DNA of 64,000 bases from Cydia pomonella (lineage: Eukaryota > Arthropoda > Insecta > Lepidoptera > Tortricidae): positions 2,051,247-2,115,246 of the forward strand of contig NC_084723.1 of the NCBI RefSeq assembly GCF_033807575.1. The letters are read 5' to 3'. Positions 19,741 through 30,000 of the stretch are shown one piece after another; within the stretch, counting starts at the first letter, position 1; each line of letters opens with the position of its first letter. The notes below the pieces were generated by a model, which was given only the letters and a program-made list of their open reading frames with translations, was not told the origin of the DNA and did not search any database. Position numbers and translations under genes: made by a program.

Positions 19741-22006
19741 TCCAGACACTCTTTCGGCCCTACTAACTAAACACCCCCCAGCTCCCGCGACCCCCTACTT
19801 TTTTGACCCCCCAACAGCAACGCAGTCCTGCTTGCAGATTAAAAACAACGACGTGTTTAATGCTATTATTTCCTTTAAAACCGGATCCGCGGCAGGACTA
19901 GATGGCCTCAGCCCTCAACATTTAAAGGACTTGACATCTCCGTCCTTAGGAGAAGCAGGTGAGCACCTTATTAGTAACATTACGAAATTAATAAATGTCA
20001 TGTTCGCAGGTAATGTTCATCCAGACATTTTGCCCATTTTATACGGGGCAAACTTAATTGCCTTGTCTAAAAAGGATGGAGGGGTGAGGCCGATTGCTGT
20101 TGGTGCAACACTTCGCCGATTGGCTTCCAAAATTGCAGTTCGACACATCCTGCCAAAACTTCAAAAATCTTTTGAACCAACTCAATTAGGCTTTGGAATC
20201 AAAGGAGGCTGCGAAGCCGCCGTGCATGCCCTCCGGACCTTCCTTAGCAACGGCCAGTGCGAAGTGTTGCTCAAAATTGATGTCAAAAATGCATTTAATT
20301 CTTTGGACAGAGATACCTTGTTGGCAGAAGTAAAATCTAACATTCCAGAATTGTATAACTATCTCCTCCACTGTTACGCGGATCCAACTAAATTAATGTA
20401 CCGGTCAAACGAATTGTCTTCAGAAGTCGGCTGCCAACAAGGAGATCCTCTGGGGCCTGCAATTTTCAGTTTGGCAATACACCCTATAATCAAAAATTTG
20501 ACATCTAAATTTAACGTTTGGTACCTGGATGACGGGACCCTAGGAGGTGACTCGAATACTGTATTAGCCGATCTTTCCGTAATAATTGATAAATTTAAAT
20601 CCATCGGCCTAGAATTAAATTTCGACAAATGTGAACTATTTATTCAAAATTCTCATATTAACCTTGATAACTTGAAACAAAAATTCAACCAACTTGCACC
20701 TAACATTAAATTACTCGACAAAAGTAACCTTTGCCTCCTGGGATCCCCTATATTCGAAGAAAATTTTGCAAATTTTGTTCAAAATTCTGTTTCCAAATTC
20801 GAAAATCATTCTCACCGGTTGCTAGAAATTAGCCCTCATTATGCATTAAGTATTATAAAATTCTGCCTATTTGTCCCTAAATTAACTTATGTGCTTCGCT
20901 GCTGTCCCCTTTGGAAAAATCAAAATCTTCTGTTACAGATAGACTGTTTAATTAAAAGTAATCTAGAATCCGTTCTCAATATCCAGCTAAACGAGCAGTC
21001 TTGGATCCAAGGATCCCTTCCCATCCGGCATGGTGGGTTAGGAATCCGCAAAACGTCCAGTGTGGCTTTACCAGCATTTTTGTCCTCAGCCCATAGCTCA
21101 TCCAGTCTCATAGGAAAAATCCTACGAACAAACTGTGAGGCTACGGGCTTGGCTGATGCCAAAAATGCTTGGCCAGTTGCTTGCCCCGGTCAAAATTTTC
21201 CCGAACACCCGAAATCTCAAAGGAGCTGGGACGACATTGCATGTAAATTTACCGTATCTTCTTTACTAAATGATTCCGACACCGAGGGACGAGCCAGACT
21301 CCTAGCTGCAGGAACACGGGAAGCTGGATACTGGCTCCATGCGCACCCCTCCCCAAATTTAGGCACGTTTCTAAATCCCGACACACTTCGTATTGCAGTT
21401 TGCCTTCGTCTCGGGGTCCCGGTCTGCGCCCCCCATCGCTGCCCCTGCGGAAGTGAAGTTGACCAACTAGGGCACCACGGACTTTCCTGCCAACGAAGCG
21501 CTGGCCGCTTTTCAAGACATGCTGCCCTCAATGACATCATCCGCCGGTCTCTAGCCTCAGTTAATGTGCCGGCTCTTTTAGAGCCGACCGGTATATCCAG
21601 AACTGACGGCAAGAGACCGGACGGGATGTCCCTAATTCCGTGGAGTATGGGACGGGTGCTGGTGTGGGATGCAACCTGTGTAGACACACTAGCCCCGTCA
21701 CATCTCCACCGAACTTCCGTGAGGGCAGCGACAGCGGCAGAGGCGGCGGAGAACGCCAAGGTAGGAAAGTACAGGGGTATCGGCGCCGAGTACAATTTTA
21801 TTCCATTCGGTGTCGAGACCCTTGGTCCGTGGGGCCCTGGCGCTCTGAGTCTCTTCAAAGATCTGTCTAAGAGACTCAGAGACGCCACAGGAGATCAAAG
21901 AGCTGGCAGCTTCCTCGCTCAACGCATCAGTCTAACGATCCAGCGAGGAAATGCTGCCAGCGTCTTCGGTACTATGCCGCAGGGGCCATTTTTAGATTTA
22001 TTTTAG
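19736..22006 (+). CDS. RT plus CCHC plus restriction-like endonuclease ORF, N-terminally truncated
   Basis: 756 codons, uninterrupted. RT domain about residues 30-330: 'GLDGLSPQHL' (about 54), motif A LLKIDVKNAFNSLDRD with D182, motif B CQQGDPLGPAIFSLAIHP, motif C WYLDDGTLGG with D265/D266, and 'GLELNFDKCELF'. A C-x1-C-x8-H-x4-C knuckle follows (C569, C571, H580, C585), then a PD-(D/E)xK-like site 'RPDG' (D629) ... 'VWDAT' (D645). The order RT, CCHC, RLE endonuclease is that of R2-group elements, which nick a target and reverse-transcribe at it. YLDD in motif C is unusual for that group, so the clade is uncertain. The ATG comes from the flanking target DNA; the native N-terminus is missing. 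Confidence 0.85.
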   Translation: MNPDTLSALLTKHPPAPATPYFFDPPTATQSCLQIKNNDVFNAIISFKTGSAAGLDGLSPQHLKDLTSPSLGEAGEHLISNITKLINVMFAGNVHPDILPILYGANLIALSKKDGGVRPIAVGATLRRLASKIAVRHILPKLQKSFEPTQLGFGIKGGCEAAVHALRTFLSNGQCEVLLKIDVKNAFNSLDRDTLLAEVKSNIPELYNYLLHCYADPTKLMYRSNELSSEVGCQQGDPLGPAIFSLAIHPIIKNLTSKFNVWYLDDGTLGGDSNTVLADLSVIIDKFKSIGLELNFDKCELFIQNSHINLDNLKQKFNQLAPNIKLLDKSNLCLLGSPIFEENFANFVQNSVSKFENHSHRLLEISPHYALSIIKFCLFVPKLTYVLRCCPLWKNQNLLLQIDCLIKSNLESVLNIQLNEQSWIQGSLPIRHGGLGIRKTSSVALPAFLSSAHSSSSLIGKILRTNCEATGLADAKNAWPVACPGQNFPEHPKSQRSWDDIACKFTVSSLLNDSDTEGRARLLAAGTREAGYWLHAHPSPNLGTFLNPDTLRIAVCLRLGVPVCAPHRCPCGSEVDQLGHHGLSCQRSAGRFSRHAALNDIIRRSLASVNVPALLEPTGISRTDGKRPDGMSLIPWSMGRVLVWDATCVDTLAPSHLHRTSVRAATAAEAAENAKVGKYRGIGAEYNFIPFGVETLGPWGPGALSLFKDLSKRLRDATGDQRAGSFLAQRISLTIQRGNAASVFGTMPQGPFLDLF

Positions 22007-22130
22007 TTTTAGATTTAATTTAGTCATATTTTAGTTTTAGTTTACATTATTAATTGTTTATAAGGTTATATTATTGTACTAATAAATGTAAAATATTTTA
22101 AAACAAATAAAACGATTATTGTAAAAAAAA
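19741..22130 (+). mobile_element. Recent 5'-truncated non-LTR retrotransposon copy
   Basis: Flanked by a perfect 12-bp duplication (19729-19740 / 22131-22142), it ends with polyadenylation-like AATAAA motifs (near 22080 and 22105) and a poly(A) run at 22123-22130. There are no terminal repeats. The 5' end begins directly inside coding sequence, typical of incomplete target-primed reverse transcription. An undamaged frame, poly(A) and perfect duplication indicate a young insertion. Confidence 0.88.
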
Positions 22131-22142
22131 AATTGAAATGAA
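22131..22142. repeat. Right 12-bp target-site duplication of the RT element
   Basis: AATTGAAATGAA directly follows the poly(A) run and equals 19729-19740. Confidence 0.88.
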
Positions 22143-22650
22143 ACTTAAAAAACCCATATTTTCATTCGTATTTCTCTCAGAAAGAAAATAAACAATTATC
22201 TAAGATGTAATACTCAAAAACTACAATAATTTTATACTGGAAAGCATCTTATTTGTACTTCGTTGTATGTATTTTAATGTGTATAATCGCATGGCGGCGC
22301 TGAGTTCAGTCTCCTGTTTTAAAAGTACTTTAAATAAAATGCAAATATAACATGCAAGTAGAGTCACAGATTACTCTATCAATAGTAGATACGCCAGGAG
22401 GCCTAGCAAAGACAAACGTTGGTAGAAAATATTTATGCAAATAGTCACGTTACTTTACGTAGCATCTGTCATCCCGCAAGCAAAAGCAAAAAAAACAGGA
22501 AAGATGGTAAAGAAGAAAAGAGGTGCAAAGAGGGTATCGTAGACCATGCGAAGTGGAGGTGAAAAACTAGCCAGTTACAGCAGATCCCTGGAACAGAACA
22601 TTAAGCAAGAGATGCAACTAGCGGCGGGATTCAGTAACAACTTATTGTTT
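22143..22650. other. Unassigned DNA
   Basis: No repeat edge, exon or RNA gene is recognised. Confidence 0.35.
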
Positions 22651-23000
22651 TGATATTTTTTGGAGATATAGGGAGCAAATGAGCAGACAAATCACCTGAT
22701 GGTAAGCGTCCGCCTCCCATGGACAACACCACACCAGACGGGTTGTAATTGTGTTGCCGGCTTTGAGATAGGAGTGCGCTCTTTTTTTTAAAGTTCATAT
22801 TGGTTCGGAAATATCGCAGGCGACAGTTCATTTCACAGTGTAGCTTTGTGAAGCAGCAAGTATCTGGAGGAACACAGTTGAGGATTGCAAACCATCGACA
22901 AGTGGTGAAGATGGAAATGTTGTCGCGTAGGGCGATGGTGGAAAGAAGCGGCAGGGATTAATCCGAACAATACGCACACATTGACGATTGCCATGCGAAG
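22651..23000 (+). mobile_element. Dispersed LINE-associated repeat
   Basis: Contains GAGCAGACAAATCACCTGAT, GGTAAGCGTCCGCCTCCCAT, TGTGTTGCCGGCTTTGAGAT, GGTTCGGAAATATCGCAGGC and GGCGATGGTGGAAAGAAGCG. This series is common near retrotransposon ends in Lepidoptera (from memory). A short relative is at 35070-35118. No coding frame is intact. Confidence 0.5.
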
Positions 23001-23229
23001 TTAAGTGATAGTCGTGCGTGAGATGCGTGCCAATCATCAAATCAAGACGATCGTCAAGGTCGTGTCAAAACCAGTTCAAAAGCGTAAGAAGTTGTGAAAT
23101 CTGAATTGGACTCCTAGGTCCTGAAGCTAATGGTGCAACGAAACCTGAAAGAGAGGCGGTAGACCCTCGAGAAAACATCAATAGTTGTTCTTGTGATCAA
23201 ACTTACATAAAATAAATAAAGAGAGTTAG

Positions 23230-23570
23230 AAACTAGGTACTGAAAAAGTAACGAAGCCCTCCAGTGAAGGTTAAGGCCGGATTTGAAGCGGCGTCTTTCG
23301 CTATCGCGGCTACATAACGAACCCCAAAGTCTCCTTGTCACGGCGGTACCTGTCCTAATTTCTCGACTCTTCTGTAACACGACACATCTCAATAAAAACT
23401 AAAATAAAATCAACATCTCCAGCATCTTCTGAGGATGTCTCGTAGAGAGGCGAAACACGTGTCTTTTCTTTGTCGTTTGCATGTAAAAATATGCAAGTAA
23501 GTATAACGAGTTGACTGATTGACTTGCACGTTATCTTTTCGCGGATTAGCAAAGTAGTATATTTGTTTTC
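23230..23570. mobile_element. Unclassified dispersed repeat, longest copy
   Basis: The right 110 bp (GCATGTAAAAATATGCAAGT, AAGTATAACGAGTT, GCACGTTAT, TTCGCGGATTAGCAAAGTA) recurs at 26640-26745 and 52100-52185. The left part (AGTGAAGGTTAAGGCCGGAT, GTCTCCTTGTCACGGCGGTA) occurs only here. Confidence 0.5.
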
Positions 23571-23904
23571 ATTAAAAATAAAATGTTTGTTCCCAAAGTT
23601 GTTAAAATTTTTAAAATACTGTGTAATCTGTGGATTTTAAATATTACATCAGGGTACAGCGGTACTTGACATAAAGACAAGGCACCGCAATCAGACATGC
23701 AAATTGTTATTTTGCATAATTGCTGACAGTTTCTTTAAAAAATGCTGTCAATTTTCATTTCTACTTTTTGTGTGAATTAATTTAAGGTTCCTTTTTTTCT
23801 AGAAAACTCTTTGATATTTAAACTTTTTGATGCAAAAAATACATTCATATTTTTAAAACGACTACGCGGTTAAGTCCCGTGTTCGTTTTAAAACTGAATG
23901 CATT

Positions 23905-23992
23905 GGTTGACTGGAAGAGAATGCCTTAAGGCATTAAGTCCGCCATTTGTACCTTCATGTATTGTGCAATAAAGATTAAATAAATAAAACTA
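23905..23992 (+). mobile_element. LINE 3' tail (GAGAATGCCTTAAGGCATTA family)
   Basis: TGACTGGAAGAGAATGCCTT, AAGGCATTAAGTCCGCCATT, TGTGCAATAAAGATTAAATA. Same 3' end as the RT remnant at 5500-6255; here only about 90 bp survive. Confidence 0.7.
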
Positions 23993-24305
23993 CGGCTGAA
24001 ATGATCATGTTCGCTATAGTTTTTATTGAAATTATTTAGTAAGTTTTAGTTTCACGTTTTTTTATACTTTTTGGACCCATTCGTTTAAAATTTAGAGGGG
24101 GGAGGGGTACATTTTTTTTTCAGAGCGATTATATCCAATATTATTAACTTTATCAAAAAATGTTCAACAAGTTATTGTAGAATAGGTCTTTCAACGAATA
24201 TCACTCTTTAATCAATGCAAAAAAAAAACATTGTAGGTTTTATTTTACCGTTCTGTCGCCATGCATGATTTATGTATCCATGCCAAATTCCAGCTTTCTT
24301 GTAGT

Positions 24306-24690
24306 AACAATCACGGAGCAAACGCGTTTAGAGTGCTGTTTGGGCTGCCGCGTTACTGCAGTGCGTCAACTATGTTTGCTGAGGCGCACACTGATAGTTT
24401 CGACGCAATAGTTAGAAAGCGGTGTGCGTCATTACTAAACCGTCTTCGCAGTAGCCCAAACAGTATTCTAAGCGTGCTGGCGCAGCGCTGGGACTCGCCT
24501 TTGTTCGCGCGCTGGGTACGGCTGCACGCGCCGCCGCTCGCCGCACCGCGCCGCTTTTAATTAATGTTTATTATTATTTTTATTTTTGTTTGTTGTTATA
24601 GGTATCACTAACATAGATTTATAAGTTTTGCTGTGTTATGTACTAACACTAATATGGATTGTATTATTCGAATTAAAAATATTTAATTGA
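24306..24690 (+). pseudogene. LINE ORF2 C-terminus (another family) plus 3' UTR
   Basis: The open frame to TAA at 24558-24560 reads NAFRVLFGLPRYCSASTMFA, 'EAHTDSFDAIVRKRCASLL', 'SILSVLAQRWDSPLFARW' and 'RLHAPPL'. This 'FR-L-GLPR-CSAS-MF' block is the C-terminal domain of a LINE RT family common in Lepidoptera (memory-based). The 3' UTR ends GTACTAACACTAATATGGAT and (AATTG)n. Upstream of about 24306 the homology is lost: a 5' truncation. Confidence 0.75.
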
Positions 24691-24885
24691 ATTGAATTGA
24701 AAGCAGCGGACGGACGGACATGGCCGAACGGTAAGTTTCTAGGTGACTACGAAACCCTAAATTAAAAACTTTTTCATAATTTGGGGACCTATTGCGAAAA
24801 CCGAAATTCGCAAATTGCGGAGATCTTTCTCTTTTATTTTCACTAAGATTAATTAGAGTGGCAGAAAAAAATGGCCGCAATTGAG

Positions 24886-26087
24886 GGCCCAACTGGGGAA
24901 GTACCTCCACCTTACAGAAAACCGCAGCCAGCTAGACCCTACTCATAGTTAGGGGTCACAAAACCGCTAGTATTTTTGAAAACCGGTTTTTCGGTTTTTG
25001 TACATTACAAAACCGGGTTTTCCGGTTTTTCGGTGATTTTTCGGTTTTACATATAAAAAGTGAAAAAACTGCATTTTATGAATTTAAACTTTAATATTCA
25101 GTCATTTAACAATGGATATAAAACCTTTTTTATATCTTATAATTATTAGGAACAAAAATTAAAAACAAAATAACTAAAATAATAACCTCCATGCATTTCT
25201 GGAACGCAAAATTAACTACAAATAGTTATCATTATAACACAAAACACAAAACATCGTATATTCCTTTTACGAAAGTAAATACTTATTAAATATACTTAAC
25301 ATTTGAGATCAATATTAATTTCTTTCATAGGTTAAGTTACTAAATTGGAGATCAGTGAAAAAAATAATGTAATTATAATCCCTCTTCTCGCCTTCTTTCA
25401 GCCAGGCAATTAAGAATAAATCATTATAATAACCCACATATAGAGATATTCGTTGCAGGGATAAGTTCACATTTGTTTGCACACATATAATTTTCAATTT
25501 TTCATAGTCTGCATTTACCTTGCGGTTCGTACAATAAAAAGTTCGACTGCTAGTATTAGACTTTTGCTAATAACTTTACTAATTGGTAGGCTAAATCAAC
25601 TATCAAGGCAAGCGATTATTTTTGGTTTTTCTTTACGAATTGATAATGGGATCTTAGGATAGAGAGAATGTCTAATGTATCATCACTATACGTAGGGTAG
25701 GGCAATTAGCTAATTACTGATAAACTAAAAAGTAGAAATTACAAATAGAAGAAGAAGTTATAAGTAGTAATAAACTGATAATCAAAGTAATACTTACAAC
25801 TATCAAGTATTTAAGTGTAAAACCGAAAAACTCGAAAAACCGGTTTTTTCAAATTTGAAAGCCGGTTTTCTCAATCGACGAAAAACCCGGTTTTTCCGGT
25901 TTTTTCGGTTTCGGTGAAACCGGTTTTGTGACCCCTACTCATAGTGTTGTGTTCCTGCCGGTAAGGTTACCAGAGCTCAACGAGGGTGCAGACTTTTAGG
26001 GTCGGCAACGCGCATGTAACTCTACGGAGATTGCTTACAATCAGGCAGGCCTTATGCTTGTTTGCCACCGACGTAGTATAAAAAATA
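24886..26087 (+). mobile_element. LINE family A 3' tail, itself split by a hAT element
   Basis: 24886-24949 (CAACTGGGGAAGTACCTCCA, CTTACAGAAAACCGCAGCCA, CCCTACTCATAGT) continues after the hAT at 25938 (CTCATAGTGTTGTGTTCCTG) through GCAACGCGCATGTAAC to CCACCGACGTAGTATAAAAAA. Matches the tails at 27345 and 53472. Confidence 0.85.
24950..25937. mobile_element. Non-autonomous hAT-type element, 988 bp, with 8-bp TSD
   Basis: Perfect 17-bp inverted ends TAGGGGTCACAAAACCG / CGGTTTTGTGACCCCTA, flanked by the 8-bp duplication CTCATAGT (24942-24949, 25938-25945). TAGGG termini with an 8-bp TSD fit the hAT superfamily. Subterminal zones repeat AACCGG-TTTTCGGTTTTT many times, the usual place for transposase binding. 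The interior is AT-rich and encodes no transposase. Confidence 0.9.
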
Positions 26088-26287
26088 CTTCGATTTTCGC
26101 GGTTATATCTCTGATTCCAAGTTCCCGTTCGCAAGCGTTTAGTTACTTCATCAAAGGTTAACTTAACGCAAATACACTTAAAGGTAAATAAAGTTACCTT
26201 CAACGACATTACAGGCTTAACTAACTTAAGGCACAAACAATCGTGAGTTGCGTATTAAGGCGGCTCGAGCACGAACGGCTTTTAGTC

Positions 26288-26426
26288 GCTGGCTGCGTAG
26301 CCAACGTGGCAATCGTTAACGGTCCTTGGAGTAGCGTTGGCATCTCTGTCTATCACTCTTCCATATTAGTGTGACAGTGACAGAAGCGTTTCGTTCGCTA
26401 CGGAGCGATGTTGGCTACGCGCCCTG
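26288..26426. mobile_element. Palindromic MITE, family 'GCGTAGCCAAC'
   Basis: Left arm GCTGCGTAGCCAACGTGGCA, CAATCGTTAACG; right arm CGTTTCGTTCGCTACGGAGC, GATGTTGGCTACGCG. The centre holds TCACTCTTCCATATTAGTGTG. Partial relatives are at 43690-43785 and 50735-50862. Confidence 0.7.
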
Positions 26427-26639
26427 GGATAAGTACTAAAGTGTAATGTTGTTGTATACCTAAAGAAACTCACAAAAAGCTTTGGCTCTGAATTAATATT
26501 ATTTATATTAATTAGTGGTAATCGCTGTGGGCCACACATATTGTAAACAATATAGTAATTATTTTTGTAAGTATTGCTTGTAGTCGTTGTTTGTTTACCC
26601 TATTAAAGAGAAAAAAAAATGTGGAGAGAAGGTGGGAAC

Positions 26640-26745
26640 ATTAATTGCATGTAAAAATACGCAAGTAGGTATAACGGGTTAGCACTGATTGTCTAGCACG
26701 TTATTTTTTCGCGGCTTAGCAAAGTATTATTTTTGTTTTAGTTAG
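26640..26745. repeat. Copy 2 of the GCATGTAAAAATACGCAAGT repeat
   Basis: GCATGTAAAAATACGCAAGT, GTATAACGGGTTAGCACTGA, GCACGTTATTTTTTCGCGGC, TTAGCAAAGTATTA. Colinear with 23460-23570 and 52100-52185. Confidence 0.6.
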
Positions 26746-27330
26746 GATTTCCGCAAAGTTGCGCCTGATTCTATTAATTACTCAATATTTGTATTTTTTA
26801 TTATTAATTATATATCTATTAAATCATAAATGTCTGATTATACCTCTTCTTTTTCGCGCCAGGGTCCGCTTTCCTACTCAATCTTCTCCACTTTGGCTGG
26901 TCTTCGGCATCCTCAGATGTGAGATTGTTCTCTTCCAAGTCCGCTATCATGACAGTAGAATTGCCTATTGTTGATCCTGTTGGTGACCCTTATATAGGGA
27001 CCGTGCGCGTTGGAGGGTCTGCCATCTTGTGGCCTGAATCAGAACCATAAACATGTACATTTACACGTCACGTGTTTTCTTGTGCATAGTAGGTTCTGCC
27101 ATCTTGTGGGCTACATCGGAACAATAAACATCACATTTACGCTATATATATATTTTTTTTTTTATTTTATTAAAAACTGATCGGCGATTGGCTCTAGTCA
27201 CACCTGATGGAAAGTGAAGACAGGGCCTAAGATGGAGCTCACCGGTTCAGTAGTAGCCTATTCACTCTTGCTTTAAAGAGACCGAGGTCATATTTATTAG
27301 GGAATACAGAGGGCGGGAGCGCATTCCATT
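26746..27330. other. Unassigned DNA with LINE-like fragment
   Basis: AGGTTCTGCCATCTTGTGG and GGGTCTGCCATCTTGTGG repeat 80 bp apart (about 27015 and 27090). 27175-27330 (GATCGGCGATTGGCTCTAGT, AGATGGAGCTCACCGG) looks like a degraded retrotransposon segment, cut by the element beginning at 27331. Confidence 0.35.
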
Positions 27331-28058
27331 CTTTTTTTTTTTTTTTTAAATACTACGTCGGTGGCAAACAAGCATACGGCCTGCCTGATGGTAAGCAGTC
27401 TCCGTAGCCTATGTACACCTGCAACTCCAGAGGAGTTACATTCGCGTTGCCGACCCTAACCCCACCCCCCTCGTTGAGCTCTGGCAACCTCACTCACCGG
27501 CAGGAACACAACACTATGAGTAGGGTCTAGTGTTATTTGGCTGCGGTTTTCTGTAAGGTGGAGGTACTTCCCCAGTTGGGCTCTGCTCTAGATCTGGAAT
27601 GACATCTGCTGTGCTGTGCCCTACCACACAAGGCGAGATGACATTCACATTGCCCATACCTCTCTTAAAAGCTTTAGCCGTCCGTAACAAAAAAGAGGAG
27701 GCAAACCGTTTAGTGCGAACAAATGGAATGTGTACCACGAACGGGTGCATTCGCTCCCCACGCCTGGATGTCCGATGATGGAAAGGGGAAGGTGGGATCA
27801 GATCGTGCAGTTCCTGTGCACACTCCCCGAAATGTATCCGATAGAACACCGATAGGCTAGCGACTCGACGGCGATGCTCAAGGCTCTGTAATTTTGACTT
27901 GATAGATGGGTCATCGCCAAAAAGTCTATGAGCCCGGCGCTCTATCGAGTCCAGGGCCGCCAGCTGATATTTGGCGGAACCGTCCCATAGGTGGCAGCAG
28001 TATTCCATGCTCGAACCGAACTCGGACCTGTGCTTGGTATAGGGAGAGAAGCTGTGAT
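27331..28058 (-). pseudogene. LINE family A, RT C-terminal fragment plus 3' UTR
   Basis: Minus-strand frame (27514-28008, homology from about 28058): 'SEFGSSMEYCCHLWDGSAK', 'LDSIERRAHRLFGDDPSI', 'SLSVFYRIHFGECAQELHDL', 'FHHRTSRRGERMHPF'. After 'SSFLLRTAKAFKRGMGN' it runs into the CVVGHSTADVIPDLEQ extension shared with 53472-53793 instead of a separate UTR. It is 5' truncated; the 3' end is (T)n-AAATACTACGTCGG on the plus strand (27331-27360). Confidence 0.85.
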
Positions 28059-28339
28059 GAATAAATGAAATAAAATAAACCCCCAGTTTGTCATCATTAT
28101 TGAAATAGACAGAGTGTCTGAGTGGACGGGTTGATTCACCGTCCGGCCAGCCGACGGCCTTTTTTTACCGACAACGATTCCGTCGCAAAATCGTCCGTGT
28201 TCGCCCGCCCTAACCAAAGTTGCTGAACCAGCTCATTAAGTTAACTTGATCAAATAAGTTCGTTACGTTTACACTGCTTGATTGCAATTTGTTGTGAGAT
28301 TAAAGACCCGTTTACACTGCGTTACTTACACTTGCTTTT

Positions 28340-28875
28340 AACTTTACATATATTAATTTTAAGTAAACACATTAAAATTAGCGTCATCATTATCATCATC
28401 CTGGACCTTTATCCCTATTTGCATGATTACCATGGCATGATTCCTGGTTAGGTTCTTGTCGATCTTTTGTACTATAAGGTCTTTTTGGACCGTCGTCAAC
28501 CATGTGGCGGGGGGCCTTCCACTTCCACGCTTCGTCGTCGGCTGTTTTGACGATATGGTCTTTGGGTCGTATTTGTATATGTCCGTACCATCTAAGGCGT
28601 TTTTCAACTTTCTCGTTAATAGGAGCGACTTTAAAGCTGCCTCTGTCATATTTGTTCCTTACTTTATGCATTAGAGTGACGCCCGCCGACCATCTTAACA
28701 TGCGGATTTCTGCAGAATGGAGTTTGTTTAGGTGTTGTTTAGAAGTGGCCCATCATTCTGAACCATGGAGTATGGCGGGTCTAATCGCGGTCTTATATAG
28801 TTTTCCTATTACCCTCAGTGCCATTTTAATAACGCACATTACTCCCGTGAGCTGCCTCCATTTTAATCCACATTA
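28340..28875 (-). pseudogene. RTE-like LINE RT C-terminal remnant
   Basis: Minus strand: 'ALRVIGKLYKTAIRPAILHG', then 'LHSAEIRMLRWSAGVTLMH', 'GSFKVAPINEKVEKRLRWYG', and after a frameshift 'RGSGRPPATWLTTVQKDL'. 'MLRW..GVT..DK.RN' followed by 'LRWYGH' and 'GRP..TW' is the C-terminal signature of RTE-group reverse transcriptases. The frameshift near 28560 and a stop in the Y/C-W motif make it inactive. Confidence 0.75.
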
Positions 28876-28904
28876 AAATTAGCGTGAATACTCGTAATTA
28901 GTAG

Positions 28905-29310
28905 TTTTTGTTTTACAAGGGGGCAAAGTTGTTGTTTAACCGCTCGTGCTAATATTGATGCACGAGCAAGCGAAAGATTCCAAAATTTAACTACGAGCGT
29001 AGCGTTCGAGAAGTGGAAACTTTAGCGCTGCGAGGGTTAAACAAACTTTGCCTTCCAGCGAAACACAAAAATTTTCACCACACCAATGTGAGGAAAAATA
29101 GTAACTATGAAATACCAAAAAAAAAAACAAAACAAATCGAAATGAATGTAATAAAAAATATCATTCAAAATCATAATTTAAAAGTCAATTCTACTAGCTA
29201 ACATAAGGAAACAACTCAAAATTTGCATCTGATTACTTTGCCCCACATGTGGATAAAATGCAACTTTATCATTAATTTTTGAACAATCAAGAGGGCCTTT
29301 ACCAGTTGTG
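28905..29310. mobile_element. Dispersed repeat 'GTTGTTTAACCGCTCGTGCT', copy 1
   Basis: GTTTTACAAGGGGGCAAAGT, GTTGTTTAACCGCTCGTGCT, GCTGCGAGGGTTAAACAAAC, TTTTCACCACACCAATGTGA. Colinear with 50887-51190. Possibly MITE-like, but no clear TIR is seen. Confidence 0.5.
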
Positions 29311-30000
29311 TGGTGAAAATATTTATTTTACTAGGTAAAACACCCACTCAGAAGCTTGGTGTCTAAAAAAAACAATAATCTCGCTTGCAAAAAATGTGCA
29401 TATAAAAGTTCAAACGAATAATGTTTTACAGTTAGTACCTATATTTAGTAGGTATTGTATCGTTATGTTTTACTCGGTAGTCAAGTATGTTCAATTCTCG
29501 TGTCTTGAAACTCTCGTTACACTCGTGGTTCAATTATGGAATCATTTGCTTGCTTGGGTATCAATATTAGCACGAGTGGTTACATAACAACTTTTTCCCC
29601 TTGTATAATAAATAACTGTTGTTACTCTACAATTATATCATATGTTTATCAATGATATTATAATACTAGTTGTGGATTTCTTTTTTATGGAATTTACCAT
29701 TATATTACCTTGGGTTGGGAAACTCTAGTATTATATACAACCTATGTTAGATTTTAGTTAAGTTTTTACATTTTAATTTGATTTGTTTATTTTTATTTTT
29801 TCGCTGACATTATTGATTCAAACATTTTTAAATTTATTATTATTTTTATTTTTGTGTTGCAACTATTATCACTATAATTTTTATTTATTTTTTGTTTATA
29901 AATTGACGATATTTTTGTAAATTTCATCTGCTATCTTTATGGACAAAAAAACATGTAAATTTTCAATGACAAATACATACTATCTATCTATCTGGAATAT
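29311..30000. other. AT-rich DNA
   Basis: No supported feature; very AT-rich between 29590 and 29995. Confidence 0.4.

Larger units (their letters stand above)
24783..26104. mobile_element. MITE family 'GGCCTACCGCGAAAA', split by a LINE tail
   Basis: Left part 24783-24885: GACCTATTGCGAAAACCGAA ... GCCGCAATTGAG. It resumes after the LINE poly(A) as ACTTCGATTTTCGCGGT (26088-26104). The undisturbed relative at 34288-34415 has GCCCGCAATTGACGAACTTC followed by TATTTTCGCGATAGG, so the two halves are one element opened by the LINE. Confidence 0.65.

Noticed and set aside
21217..21888. 223-codon minus-strand frame within the RT element
   Set aside because: Antisense shadow of the GC-richer RT/endonuclease ORF; no motif or start context of its own.
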